Below the pieces are notes generated by a model. That model saw only the letters and a program-made list of their open reading frames with translations. It was not told the DNA's origin and searched no databases. A stretch of DNA of 64,000 nt, taken from assembly GCF_019753045.1 (NCBI RefSeq), contig NZ_JAIELN010000002.1, positions 434,001 to 498,000 on the forward strand, written 5' to 3'. This stretch comes from Hyphomicrobium sp. (lineage in GTDB: Bacteria; Pseudomonadota; Alphaproteobacteria; Rhizobiales; Hyphomicrobiaceae). Made by a program: the position numbers and the translations under genes. Position 1 is the stretch's first letter. Every line of letters begins with the position of its first letter. Below, in pieces: positions 52,352-60,725 of this stretch.

Positions 52352-53878
52352 CTAGAAGCGGAAGCGCGCGCCAAATGCGGGGTTCCAAGTGTTGGTGTAA
52401 GTGAAGCCGCTGGCCAGGCCGTCATCGGCCTGCGAATACGAGACGCCGGCATAGACGTCGAGGCGTTTTGTCCATTGATAGTCCAGCGAAGCGCTAACCC
52501 AATCGAACGAACCGGCGCAGTTCCCGCTCGCGGCTGTCCCCGACTTACCGTTGCAGTGCGAAGCGGTCGTGCTCGTTCCGGAATTCGTGACGAACATGTT
52601 CTGATCGTAATGATACCAGACCGCCCCAGCTGTCAGCTTCGGCGTGATCGCCCACTTGCCGCCGAACCAGAATAGCTCGAGCTGCTTGTCAGTGAGATAC
52701 TTGTTGTAGTTCACATCGCCGGCAAACAGCTGATAACCGCCGATGGTGGTCAGACTGTTGAGCTGGCTGTCCGGATTTGAAAAATTGATGTGCTCATAAC
52801 CACCCATGGTGGTGACGTTGTCGAAACCGAAATGGCCGAAATTATACTTGGCCATGATCGACCAAACGTCGTTATCCGAAACCGTGGCGCTCAAGATATC
52901 GAGGCGCTGACAGGCCGCAATACTGGTCGCAAGCGCTGCACAGTCGCCGGCCGACAGATTGCTGGCTGCGATGGCATTATTGAAGTGGCCATAAACCCCA
53001 TCGATCGATAGCCCCTTGAGTTCGCCGGGTAGATCGACACCGATATTTCCCGAATAGGCGTCGCCCCCCTGTTCCATACCTTCGAATCGGTACATGCCGG
53101 CGACTCGGAACATACCGATGGTATTTGCGTAGCGGATTGAGTTGTTCCAGCGTGCATCCTCGGTGGCGCCACCGCCGCCGCCGACCGTCCCCGAGAAAGC
53201 GAAGAGCGAGAAAGCATATGAGCCAGCCTCGGGGTCATATGCGCCGAGAGCGTCGTTCAAGAGGGAGTTGTGACGGCCGTAGGTCAATTGGCCCAGGTCG
53301 TTGTTCTTGATGCCGCCGTAAAGCGCCCCGTTGAAGATTTGTCCGCAACGGCTGCCATCGAGATTTGCACTCTGCTCAAGGGGAAAAGCTCCGAGGCCGT
53401 TGTTCATACGTAACGTTCTGCAGACGTCGGCAATATCCCCGCAGGCCGGATCGAAGCCGATTTGCGCATCGGAGATGAACGACCAGCCAGTCAGAGAGTC
53501 GACACCGAAAAGGTCCGAAAGCTTTTCGTTCGCCTTCATGCCAACGAACGATTGGCTCATGGCGCTATTGGTCGCGTTGAACTGCGGTCCCCCGCTGATC
53601 TTCGAGATTTGATACAGCGAGCCCTGATAAAGGGTGCCGGTTGGAGTCGCGCCGTGCGAATTGTAAACGGCGCTATAGTCGACTGCGCCGTAGATGGTTA
53701 TCCCGGCGACCGTCATGGAGCCAGGTGCCGCCCCATCGAAGAAGTTGGCAATGAGCGGCGCGGGAGAACTCGGCGAACTATACGCGCCGTACGCATTGGC
53801 CCCGCCCAGGTCGGCAGCATTTGCCGAAGCCGCTAAACCACCAAACGCCATGGCACTAACAATGACTGAGAACCTCAC
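52352..53878 (-). CDS. outer-membrane porin
   Basis: 508 residues. A signal peptide (1-21, 'MAFGGLAASANA') is followed by a long barrel with alternating strands ('MTVAGITIYGAVDYSAVYNS', 'MAKYNFGHFGFDNVTTMGGY', 'LFWFGGKWAITPKLTAGAVW'). It ends 'TWNPAFGARFRF', with the C-terminal Phe that the BAM complex recognises. 'ITIYGAVDYSAVY' near the start and 'GQLTYGRHNSLLNDALGAYD' resemble large general porins of Gram-negative bacteria. Loops contain several Cys pairs, which is less common in porins. It probably admits small solutes, perhaps methanol-growth nutrients. The gene is monocistronic. Confidence 0.87.
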   Translation of the reverse strand: MRFSVIVSAMAFGGLAASANAADLGGANAYGAYSSPSSPAPLIANFFDGAAPGSMTVAGITIYGAVDYSAVYNSHGATPTGTLYQGSLYQISKISGGPQFNATNSAMSQSFVGMKANEKLSDLFGVDSLTGWSFISDAQIGFDPACGDIADVCRTLRMNNGLGAFPLEQSANLDGSRCGQIFNGALYGGIKNNDLGQLTYGRHNSLLNDALGAYDPEAGSYAFSLFAFSGTVGGGGGATEDARWNNSIRYANTIGMFRVAGMYRFEGMEQGGDAYSGNIGVDLPGELKGLSIDGVYGHFNNAIAASNLSAGDCAALATSIAACQRLDILSATVSDNDVWSIMAKYNFGHFGFDNVTTMGGYEHINFSNPDSQLNSLTTIGGYQLFAGDVNYNKYLTDKQLELFWFGGKWAITPKLTAGAVWYHYDQNMFVTNSGTSTTASHCNGKSGTAASGNCAGSFDWVSASLDYQWTKRLDVYAGVSYSQADDGLASGFTYTNTWNPAFGARFRF

Positions 53879-54392
53879 TTGTTACCCCCCTAATGCTACA
53901 TTTGCCCAAACTCCTTTCCGTTGTTGCAGGCGTTGTTTGACAACTGACCGACTGTTGGCCTCTGTACGAAGCCCTCCGTAAAACTACGGAGCTGCAATAT
54001 CGGCTTGTTTTTTCTGAGGGCGTTTTTCGCGAACTAGGATCGATGTTCGATCAGCAGGCGGAGCGCGTCATCGCACGTCGCTATGCGTTGCGTGTCGTGA
54101 TTACGTCTGCATGACCGCCAAAGCGGACAACCACATAATGGCGCGCTATGCCGGGAAATAATTCCCGCTTCCCATTGAATAGTTTCGTTGACGCCTGTTC
54201 ACTCGGAAGTCGTAACGAGGCGGTCCTTTCTTCGCTCGGCGCTGTGTGGAATTTTTACCGGGGGTGTGACCACTCCAGAGTTGTGGTTTGCCGAGTTTTC
54301 CTTCACGCTTGAGGAAAATTGAGAAGAAGGGTCTGGAGAGCTTGGGGTTCGGGTTCACGCATTTATGAACCATTTCCCTTTGGAGATGTCCG
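53879..54392. other. long divergent intergenic region upstream of the porin
   Basis: About 510 bp between the porin start and a small secreted-protein gene. Moderately AT-rich in places; it should hold both promoters and a porin leader. No RNA gene or repeat was recognised. Confidence 0.5.
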
Positions 54393-54776
54393 ATGAAGTG
54401 GACGAACGCATGGTGCGCTTCTTACCTCCTCGCAGTAACGACAATTTTCGCCTTTGGCGCGGCACGCGCGGATGATCCCATTCGGGTTTCCGGATATTTT
54501 TGCGACGCAAAGAAAGACCAGATAGCATTCCTCCAGCGCCAAGCGGCCGGTGATACCGGAGAGATTGCTGCCAATACCGTCAACAAGGCTGCCGGCAAGC
54601 AGATCTGCGCTTTCTTCCTGCCAGCCCAAGCGATTGCCGTGAACGATCAGACCGTTATCAGCGACGGCATCGTCTACAAGATGCAGAGCTTTGTTTTTCT
54701 GCCCGAGAAAGTCGAGCGTTGGACCGGCACGCACTTTGGATCGATGCGATCAACGAAGACCGTCCGCGAGCTCTGA
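54393..54776 (+). CDS. small exported protein of unknown function
   Basis: 127 residues, signal peptide 1-26 ('LLAVTTIFAFGAARA'). Mature protein: 'DDPIRVSGYFCDAKKDQIAF' and 'GKQICAFFLPAQAIAVND', two Cys likely in a disulfide, and 'QSFVFLPEKVERW'. The sequence is rich in beta-forming residues. It is convergent with the YVTN gene at the end of the mxa cluster. No family recognised; the short length and disulfide suggest a periplasmic accessory protein. Confidence 0.7.
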   Translation: MKWTNAWCASYLLAVTTIFAFGAARADDPIRVSGYFCDAKKDQIAFLQRQAAGDTGEIAANTVNKAAGKQICAFFLPAQAIAVNDQTVISDGIVYKMQSFVFLPEKVERWTGTHFGSMRSTKTVREL

Positions 54777-54795
54777 CAACAAGATGTGAACGCGG

Positions 54796-55767
54796 TCAGG
54801 GGGCTGCCGAAGCGCTAAGAACCATCCGCGGGCCTTCCGGACAGCTGATGCGTTTGATCTCCGTATTGGCCTTGAGATCCAGTACGGAAACGCTCGCCGA
54901 AAACCAGTTCGCGACATAGGCCTTGCTACCGTTCTTCAGGACAGCGACACCTTCAGGATAGCGTCCGACTTTGATTTCTGCACGGGGCGTGTGTGTCTTA
55001 GCGTCTATGATCGAGATGCTGCCGCTCTGCTGGTTGGAGACAAGGATCTCTGCATCGTCGTGCGTAACGGCCACGCCATACGGCATCGCGCGCGTTGCGG
55101 GTGACGATAAAATTTCGAGGCTGGAAGTATCGACGACCGACAACGTCGCAGACTGCACGTTGGCAACGGCGAGCTGAGCCTCGTCGGAACTCAACGCCAG
55201 CGCAAACGGTGCACGCCCGACCGGAATTTCTTTCATCACCTCGAAGCGTTGGGCATCGATCACGGCAACGCTGTTCGCTTCGCGATCGGCAACATAAACG
55301 CGGGAGCCGTCGCGCGTCAGAACTAGATGGGCCGGCGAACGGCCCACCGCTATCTTCGCGAATATGTCGCCTGATGTCTGATCGACGATCGAGACGCGGT
55401 TCGCGCTCCAATCTCCAACGAACAATCGGCCGTCCGCACGCACTGCGATGCCGAACGGCTGGCCGCCGACCTTGAGCACGCGCACAAGCTTTTGGCTTTG
55501 AAGATCGACAACGGCAATTTCTCCGCTGTCGGGAAGCGTAGCGAAGGCTTCGCCCGTAGCGGAGCTGATCGTAAAGGCCGCCGGCTTTCCAGGAAACTTA
55601 ATTTTCCCGGTGATCTCGTCCACCTTCGGGTCGATGACCGAAAGGATGCCGTCGTCTTGACTGAGAACGTAGATAGTCTCGGCAGTGCTATCGCGCGCCG
55701 CTATCGTACCCACAGATACGACAGCATAGAGCGCGACGAGCGTTATGAGGCCAGCAAGGGCCTTCAT
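54796..55767 (-). CDS. YVTN-type beta-propeller protein, last gene of the mxa run
   Basis: 323 residues with an N-terminal signal or anchor ('LITLVALYAVVSVGTIAA'). About seven repeats of the YVTN type follow, such as 'IYVLSQDDGILSVIDPKVDE', 'LFVGDWSANRVSIVDQTSGD', 'VYVADREANSVAVIDAQRF' and 'AYVANWFSASVSVLDLKANT'. They should fold as a periplasmic seven-bladed propeller. Its start overlaps the mxaD stop by four bases, so it belongs to the methanol operon. In the published order mxaFJGIRSACKLDEHB this is the place of mxaE, but identity with MxaE was not verified. Role unknown. Confidence 0.82.
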   Translation of the reverse strand: MKALAGLITLVALYAVVSVGTIAARDSTAETIYVLSQDDGILSVIDPKVDEITGKIKFPGKPAAFTISSATGEAFATLPDSGEIAVVDLQSQKLVRVLKVGGQPFGIAVRADGRLFVGDWSANRVSIVDQTSGDIFAKIAVGRSPAHLVLTRDGSRVYVADREANSVAVIDAQRFEVMKEIPVGRAPFALALSSDEAQLAVANVQSATLSVVDTSSLEILSSPATRAMPYGVAVTHDDAEILVSNQQSGSISIIDAKTHTPRAEIKVGRYPEGVAVLKNGSKAYVANWFSASVSVLDLKANTEIKRISCPEGPRMVLSASAAP

Positions 55768-56306
55768 CCCTTGCCTTCCGCTTTCGCCTTGATGCCTGCG
55801 AGCCCGGCTTTGATAAAATCTTCCGTCGCCTTGATCGCCGCGGCATCGTTCTTGTTTTCAGGAGGCTCGTTTGTGGTGTCCGCACGATAGAAGCGCGAGC
55901 CCCATACAACCTCGCTGCCGCCGGATGCGGGTACGACTTGAATCGTATCGGAATAGAAGCTTGCCGGGAAAGCCTCGTCGTTTTCGGTCGCGAGCCGGTA
56001 GCCGTACGACATGTCCTTCTCTTGATAGTCGTCGAGGCTTTCGACGAGTTCGCCGCCGCCGCTCTTGAGAGTGAACGTGCGGGTCGCGCCGCTGGCGTTG
56101 CCGCCTTCGCTTTTGGCGCTCGCGACGGAAGGATGCCACGTGCCGATGCTTCCGAAATCCTTGATCAGTTGCCATACGGTGGCCGGCGGAGCCGAAATTG
56201 CAATCTTCTCTTCGACCTTCTGCGGCGTGGGCCCGTGCGCCAGGGCGGCGTGGGCGCCCATCGAAAGGATTGCGAACGCAAGAAGAGAACGAAACTTAAT
56301 CGGCAT
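55764..56306 (-). CDS. mxaD: MxaD, periplasmic methanol oxidation protein (SRPBCC fold)
   Basis: 180 residues with a signal peptide (1-23, 'MGAHAALA'). The rest is a SRPBCC/START-like domain: 'ISAPPATVWQLIKDFGSIGT', 'WHPSVASAKSEGG', 'ELVESLDDYQEKDMSYGYRL', 'VVWGSRFYRADTTNEPPENK'. In Methylobacterium and Hyphomicrobium, MxaD is a periplasmic protein that raises electron transfer between methanol dehydrogenase and cytochrome cL. GGAG lies nine bases before the ATG. It follows mxaL by 20 bp and overlaps the propeller gene. Confidence 0.88.
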   Translation of the reverse strand: MPIKFRSLLAFAILSMGAHAALAHGPTPQKVEEKIAISAPPATVWQLIKDFGSIGTWHPSVASAKSEGGNASGATRTFTLKSGGGELVESLDDYQEKDMSYGYRLATENDEAFPASFYSDTIQVVPASGGSEVVWGSRFYRADTTNEPPENKNDAAAIKATEDFIKAGLAGIKAKAEGKG

Positions 56307-56326
56307 TCAAGGAAGCTCCTTCTAGC

Positions 56327-57319
56327 TTAGAATTCAAAGACGGCCGGCGAGACCCGACTGCGGCGCATCGGTGCCCGTTCGATGAGCTGCAGCGCGTAGA
56401 GCGCCAAGATTGATAGAAGCGCGAAGAGCGCCGGCACATAGGCCATGTCCGTATTGACGGGAACGATGCGCGGTTCGGTCGACGACAAAAGCTTGGGCGC
56501 GATGCCACGGACGTTTTGCAGTTCGACATAGGCGAGGCCCGTACGCGACGCGAGGTCTTTCAAATGGGCGGTCTTCACCGAAGACAGCTGCTCATCTCCG
56601 TTCGTTGGCATGGCGCCGAAAGGCGCGTTGCGCGGATTATAACCCTCGCGAGTTTCGGCATCCTTTGGCGCCGCGCCGATGCGATTGTCCTGTGGAACGT
56701 CCGTCTCATTGTAGACGCCGACCTGGCGGCCCTCGTCGTCGTACTTCGGGATCGGCGTCTTCTCGCTGCCGCCGACGCCGACGATCAGGCCCTCCACCGC
56801 GCCGGGCTTGCCGTCGAACTCAGGGACGCCGGTAAATGGAAGCGGCGGCGCCTCGTGGCCGTCGGTGAGGAAGATCAGATCGGATTTGAGGCTCGATGCG
56901 ATGTCGATTCCGGAATAAAGCCCTTTGGCGATGAAGCTGTCGCCTTGCCAGGCCATGCGCCAGTCGAGTCCAGAAATAGCACCTTCGAGAGCATCATAAT
57001 TGCTGCAGATCTCCACGGGATCGAGCAGCAGGAACGAAATCCGTTCGGAAAAAATGCCGAGCCCAAGGCGCGATTGGCATGGGAGGTCCTGCATCATATC
57101 GATGAGGGCCTGACGCGAAGCTTCCAGCCGGTTGAGCGACCCGCGAGGGTTGCCCATGTCCCGCGTATTCATGCTGCCGGTGATATCAACGATGGCGAGA
57201 ACATCAGCGATTCGCTGATCGCGAATGATGTGAATGCCGATGGTTGCCACGATCGTCGCAGCCAGCGCACCAAGCAGCAAAAGCATGCGTCGGTCGAAGT
57301 TGACGCCGGCGAAGCTCAT
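56327..57319 (-). CDS. mxaL: MxaL, von Willebrand factor A domain protein of methanol dehydrogenase maturation
   Basis: 330 residues from the ATG at 57319, which overlaps the mxaK stop (ATGA) and has AAGGGA upstream. One N-terminal helix ('LLLLGALAATIVATIGIHII') and one C-terminal helix ('VPALFALLSILALYALQLI') hold a periplasmic VWA domain. The metal site is 'AIVDITGSMNTRD' (D45-x-T-x-S49), a variant of DxSxS. MxaA, MxaK and MxaL are required for calcium insertion into methanol dehydrogenase. It acts at the membrane with MxaC and MxaK. Confidence 0.87.
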   Translation of the reverse strand: MSFAGVNFDRRMLLLLGALAATIVATIGIHIIRDQRIADVLAIVDITGSMNTRDMGNPRGSLNRLEASRQALIDMMQDLPCQSRLGLGIFSERISFLLLDPVEICSNYDALEGAISGLDWRMAWQGDSFIAKGLYSGIDIASSLKSDLIFLTDGHEAPPLPFTGVPEFDGKPGAVEGLIVGVGGSEKTPIPKYDDEGRQVGVYNETDVPQDNRIGAAPKDAETREGYNPRNAPFGAMPTNGDEQLSSVKTAHLKDLASRTGLAYVELQNVRGIAPKLLSSTEPRIVPVNTDMAYVPALFALLSILALYALQLIERAPMRRSRVSPAVFEF

Positions 57320-57897
57320 GGCAATCCCTTTGGGATGCCGGGAAGATCCGTCCATAGCTTCTTCGGGGCATCGGGCGAGGAAAGATCCGGATTGTCGGCT
57401 TGAGGAAAATCGCGAACGACGCGCATTGCAACATCGAGATTGTGCCGCGCGTCCCAGCTCTCGGGGTCGAGTTTCAACGCCAGGCGGTATTCTGACTTCG
57501 CGAGATTGATCATGGCCGTCGCGCTGTCGATCTGGCCCTTGCGGACAGCCTCGGCCGCCATGCGGGTCCTTGTATTGGCGATGTTGTAGAGCGCGGCCGC
57601 GCGCACCGAGGGAGGAAGCCGATCGCCCGCAATGCTGAGTATAGATTGCGCGTCGTCGATATGATCACGGCGCACCGATTCATCGATGCGCGCCAGGATT
57701 TCCTGCGGATGCGCCCGCTTGACGTCGATCGGAACGTCGTGACGCTCGACAAGCAGCCGGATGTTGTCATTTGAGCGCCTAGCGCTGATCAGGCTGTCAG
57801 CTGCGTATCCAAACCACAGAACGCTGGCGGCGGCGAGGATCCAAAAGGCTGTGCCGCGCTGCGGAGCCAGGAACGTAAGGATCGAATTAAGCCGCAT
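57316..57897 (-). CDS. mxaK: MxaK, methanol dehydrogenase maturation protein
   Basis: 193 residues from the ATG at 57897, inside the end of mxaC by 11 bases; the longer open frame to 57981 covers mxaC. A single helix (17-35, 'FWILAAASVLWFGYAADSLI') is followed by a periplasmic helical part with TPR-like repeats ('AALYNIANTRTRMAAEAVRK', 'INLAKSEYRLALKLDPESWD'). The family belongs to the calcium-insertion set with MxaA and MxaL. Assignment rests on order in the cluster and on the membrane-plus-TPR form. Confidence 0.85.
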   Translation of the reverse strand: MRLNSILTFLAPQRGTAFWILAAASVLWFGYAADSLISARRSNDNIRLLVERHDVPIDVKRAHPQEILARIDESVRRDHIDDAQSILSIAGDRLPPSVRAAALYNIANTRTRMAAEAVRKGQIDSATAMINLAKSEYRLALKLDPESWDARHNLDVAMRVVRDFPQADNPDLSSPDAPKKLWTDLPGIPKGLP

Positions 57898-58891
57898 GGC
57901 CTGGCGCCCCCGGAAGTTTGAGAGTGCGTTCGCAGAGCTTTGCCGCAAGCAGAAGACCGAGAGCGAGCGCCGCCAGCGCATAAGCCCACCGAGACAAATC
58001 GTACTGCGGGATGCGTTCGGTGTAGACGAGCGGCGTCTGCTCGAGCTTGCCGATATCGGTGATGGCGCCCTTTACCGCTGCCGCGTTCTCGGCCTCATAG
58101 GCATGGTAGGGAATGCGCAAGCTCTGGAAGAATTTATTCAGGTGACGCTCAGGCAGCGCCTGCGGCGTGTCCTCGACGCCGGGTGCGGGCTCCGCAAACA
58201 TGCTGTTAGCGCCTTCGGTCCTCAGATAAACGAAATAGAGATGGACCGGTCTGCGCGCGAATTCGGTTCTAAGGGCATCCTGGATTTTTCGTCCGACCAC
58301 CGCCACGCCGTCGGAAACCAATACGATCGCGCGCGAGCCTTGATGCACATCTTCTTCAATCATGCTGAGAGCCATTGCGAGGCCGCGCCCGACGTCCGTG
58401 AAGGCGAGCCCCGGCCGATCTATCGCATCGATGGCACTGAGAACGATCCCCTTATGATCGGTAATCGGCACGACATGCATCGGAGCCGTCGAAAACGCAG
58501 CGACGCCGAACCGGTCGTGCTCACGTTCGACGACGAATTCCTTGATCAGCCGCTTGGCTGCAGAGGATTTGGATTCTTCCGCACCGCTTGGCTGCCTGCC
58601 AGCGAAGGTATCGTTCATGCTAGCCGAGCGATCGATCAGCAAAACAATATGCGCACCTTGACCGAAGCGCTCGATGGTTCGTTCGCGCAATGCAACGCCG
58701 GCCATGCCGAGAATGAGGCTTGCAAGTGCGGCGACCCCTGCGAGACGGAGTGCCCAGCCTATCGCCCTGGAAAGACGATCCGTCTCGAAGCCGGCGAGAG
58801 AGGGATAGGATTCCTGCCGCTGCATTCCGAGAAAGAGCGGAATGAGCGCGAGCGGGAGGAGATAGAGCGCAATCGGGTTGGTGAAGATCAT
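57887..58891 (-). CDS. mxaC: MxaC, von Willebrand factor A domain protein
   Basis: 334 residues. Two N-terminal helices (about 7-22 and 52-70) and one C-terminal helix ('AYALAALALGLLLAAKL') frame a VWA domain with a complete metal site, 'VLLIDRSASMND' (D87-R-S-A-S91). It overlaps mxaA by four bases. MxaC works with the MoxR-type ATPase MxaR, MxaS and MxaL in maturation of methanol dehydrogenase; the pair of VWA proteins plus a DUF58 protein and a MoxR ATPase is a known module. Confidence 0.88.
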   Translation of the reverse strand: MIFTNPIALYLLPLALIPLFLGMQRQESYPSLAGFETDRLSRAIGWALRLAGVAALASLILGMAGVALRERTIERFGQGAHIVLLIDRSASMNDTFAGRQPSGAEESKSSAAKRLIKEFVVEREHDRFGVAAFSTAPMHVVPITDHKGIVLSAIDAIDRPGLAFTDVGRGLAMALSMIEEDVHQGSRAIVLVSDGVAVVGRKIQDALRTEFARRPVHLYFVYLRTEGANSMFAEPAPGVEDTPQALPERHLNKFFQSLRIPYHAYEAENAAAVKGAITDIGKLEQTPLVYTERIPQYDLSRWAYALAALALGLLLAAKLCERTLKLPGAPGHAA

Positions 58892-59868
58892 GCCGCCGAC
58901 CTCTCCTCGCGCGCGAGGTCAGCCGCGAGCCGAGCCAGATCGCTGATGGGAAAGCGATCTTCCGCAGCACGCCGGTCATCCGAAAAGAAGTAGAGTTGAG
59001 AGCTTTCAAAGAACGACTTGAGCCGCGGCAGCAGGGTTGAAAAGCGCTGATGTTGCGCGACGAACTCCGGAACGTCGGCCGCGAAGATTCGGCGGCCGGC
59101 GGATTGATCGAATGCGCGATGCAGAATGAGCAGGGAGTCGCGATAGGGAGCTTCGCCCGCTCCACCAGACTGAAGGCTCCGGATCTGTCGGTCGGCTTGC
59201 GTGAACGGGCGCTTGGGGCGGCGTGCGAAGGGCCAGATCGCATAATGCCAAAGTAGCAGCAGACCTGCACCGGCGAGCGCGCTTGCAGAAGCCAAGAGTA
59301 GCCGCTCCCTCGGAACAACGTTTATCTCTTGCGGGACCGCATCCGGCCGCATGACATCGGAGATGTCGCCGGTTTTCTCCGGCATCAAATCATCGAGGAC
59401 GATGTCGCGAAGTGGAGAAATCACCAACCGTAGCGCCGGAACGGTCGCGGAATAATTGCCGCCTTGAGAAGCGTCAGACGGCTCGCTAGGCGCTTCGCCG
59501 TTGGGGGCAACACTGTTCGGGTTCTTGAACCGCAGAGGAAACGACGGAATGTCGAGCTGCTTGGCCTCGAGCGCCGAATAGAAAATCTGGTACTTCAAGG
59601 TGATGTCATAAATCTTGCGCCCGTTCTCTTCGCGCTCGCTAAGATCGATCGACACGAGATCGAGCCAATACGTCAGGGCTCCCGGCCGGGGCAACGCCGC
59701 CGTGAAGAGCTCGGTGTTGCCGCTTGTTATGACTTCAACCCGTCGCTCCAGCGTATCGCCGAGAAAGTGTCCGAACTTTCGCGGCTCGTAGACGTTCACC
59801 GCATCGATGGCAGCTGAACTTCCTCCGACGCTCAGTAGGAGGAATACTATTGCGAGCCAGCTTCGCAT
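58888..59868 (-). CDS. mxaA: MxaA, calcium-insertion factor for methanol dehydrogenase
   Basis: 326 residues from the ATG at 59868, which shares one base with the mxaS stop (TGATG). Signal peptide 1-21 ('LAIVFLLLSVGGSSA'), a periplasmic domain with 'VYEPRKFGHFLGDTLERRV' and 'TYWLDLVSIDLSEREENGRK', one helix ('LLLASASALAGAGLLLLWHY'), then a cytosolic part with 'SLLILHRAFDQSAGRRIFAA'. This is the MxaA layout. In other methylotrophs its loss gives calcium-free, inactive methanol dehydrogenase. Confidence 0.86.
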   Translation of the reverse strand: MRSWLAIVFLLLSVGGSSAAIDAVNVYEPRKFGHFLGDTLERRVEVITSGNTELFTAALPRPGALTYWLDLVSIDLSEREENGRKIYDITLKYQIFYSALEAKQLDIPSFPLRFKNPNSVAPNGEAPSEPSDASQGGNYSATVPALRLVISPLRDIVLDDLMPEKTGDISDVMRPDAVPQEINVVPRERLLLASASALAGAGLLLLWHYAIWPFARRPKRPFTQADRQIRSLQSGGAGEAPYRDSLLILHRAFDQSAGRRIFAADVPEFVAQHQRFSTLLPRLKSFFESSQLYFFSDDRRAAEDRFPISDLARLAADLAREERSAA

Positions 59869-60725
59869 CAGGCCGCTCCGTGCAGCAGAAACGATGTGAA
59901 CCGCATCCAGTCGATATGATCGTTGGCCGTGAATGTTTCGCGCGACGCCGCTTGTAACGCTTGAAAAATGCCCTGGCGTTGCTTGCCTCTCTGCGCGCGC
60001 CACCGGGCCTTGAGCGTCGGCCTCATCGCCACGAGCCGATGCCGTCCGGTTTCGAGATCTCGCAGATTGAGGAGACCCCATTCGGGAAGACCATCGAGTT
60101 CGAGGCTGTCCCTGATCTCGATCGGAACGATGTCATGGAGAGCAAGCGCTTCTGCCGCCGCCCGAGCCGCCTCCTGCGGCCATAGGAAGTCTGAAATGAG
60201 AAAAACAAGTTTCTTTGATCCGGCAATTGCCGCGCCGGCTTCCGCAAGGCCATCGACGCCGGGGTGATCGGGTGCGAACTGACGAAGGCGTTCGATAGCA
60301 TCGGCGTGCGCGGCCCGCGACAAAGTCTTGCGCAGCAGAAGATCCTGCCGAAGAACGTTGTCGAAAGGATAGAGCGCAAAGGTATCGCCGGCGCGCTCGG
60401 TACCGATGGCCAATGCCTGAGCGATATCCGCCGCAAGGGCAATCTTATCGCACCGGCCTTCGAATGCCATCGACTGAGAGACGTCGACAAGCACAGCGAC
60501 GTCGATAGAGCTTGGCTGCTCGGCCCGGCGGACGAGAAGTCGTTCGAACGGATCGCTGAGTGACGCCCGAATGGCGATGCGGCGTGGATCGGGAAAGGTC
60601 GACAACGGCACGATATCGCGAAATAAACCGCCGCTTCCCGATAGAAAGCTTTTATGCGAACCGACACGAATGCTGCTCGTTCGCCACGGGATACTATAGG
60701 CTAGATCTCTCGCCTCATCGTTCAT
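59868..60725 (-). CDS. mxaS: MxaS, DUF58 family protein
   Basis: 285 residues from the ATG at 60725 (ATGA overlap with mxaR). DUF58 features: 'YSIPWRTSSIRVGSHKSFLS', 'RIAIRASLSDPFERLLVRR', and the VWA-like metal strand 'DVAVLVDVSQSMAFEG'. There is no signal peptide, so it is cytosolic, next to the MoxR-type ATPase. MoxR-DUF58-VWA sets act as metal-insertion chaperone systems. It is required for methanol growth in related bacteria. Confidence 0.88.
   Translation of the reverse strand: MNDEARDLAYSIPWRTSSIRVGSHKSFLSGSGGLFRDIVPLSTFPDPRRIAIRASLSDPFERLLVRRAEQPSSIDVAVLVDVSQSMAFEGRCDKIALAADIAQALAIGTERAGDTFALYPFDNVLRQDLLLRKTLSRAAHADAIERLRQFAPDHPGVDGLAEAGAAIAGSKKLVFLISDFLWPQEAARAAAEALALHDIVPIEIRDSLELDGLPEWGLLNLRDLETGRHRLVAMRPTLKARWRAQRGKQRQGIFQALQAASRETFTANDHIDWMRFTSFLLHGAA

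Noticed and set aside
53879-54392. Small RNA or tRNA in the long region upstream of the porin
   Set aside because: No cloverleaf features, T-loop motif or paired terminator were seen.
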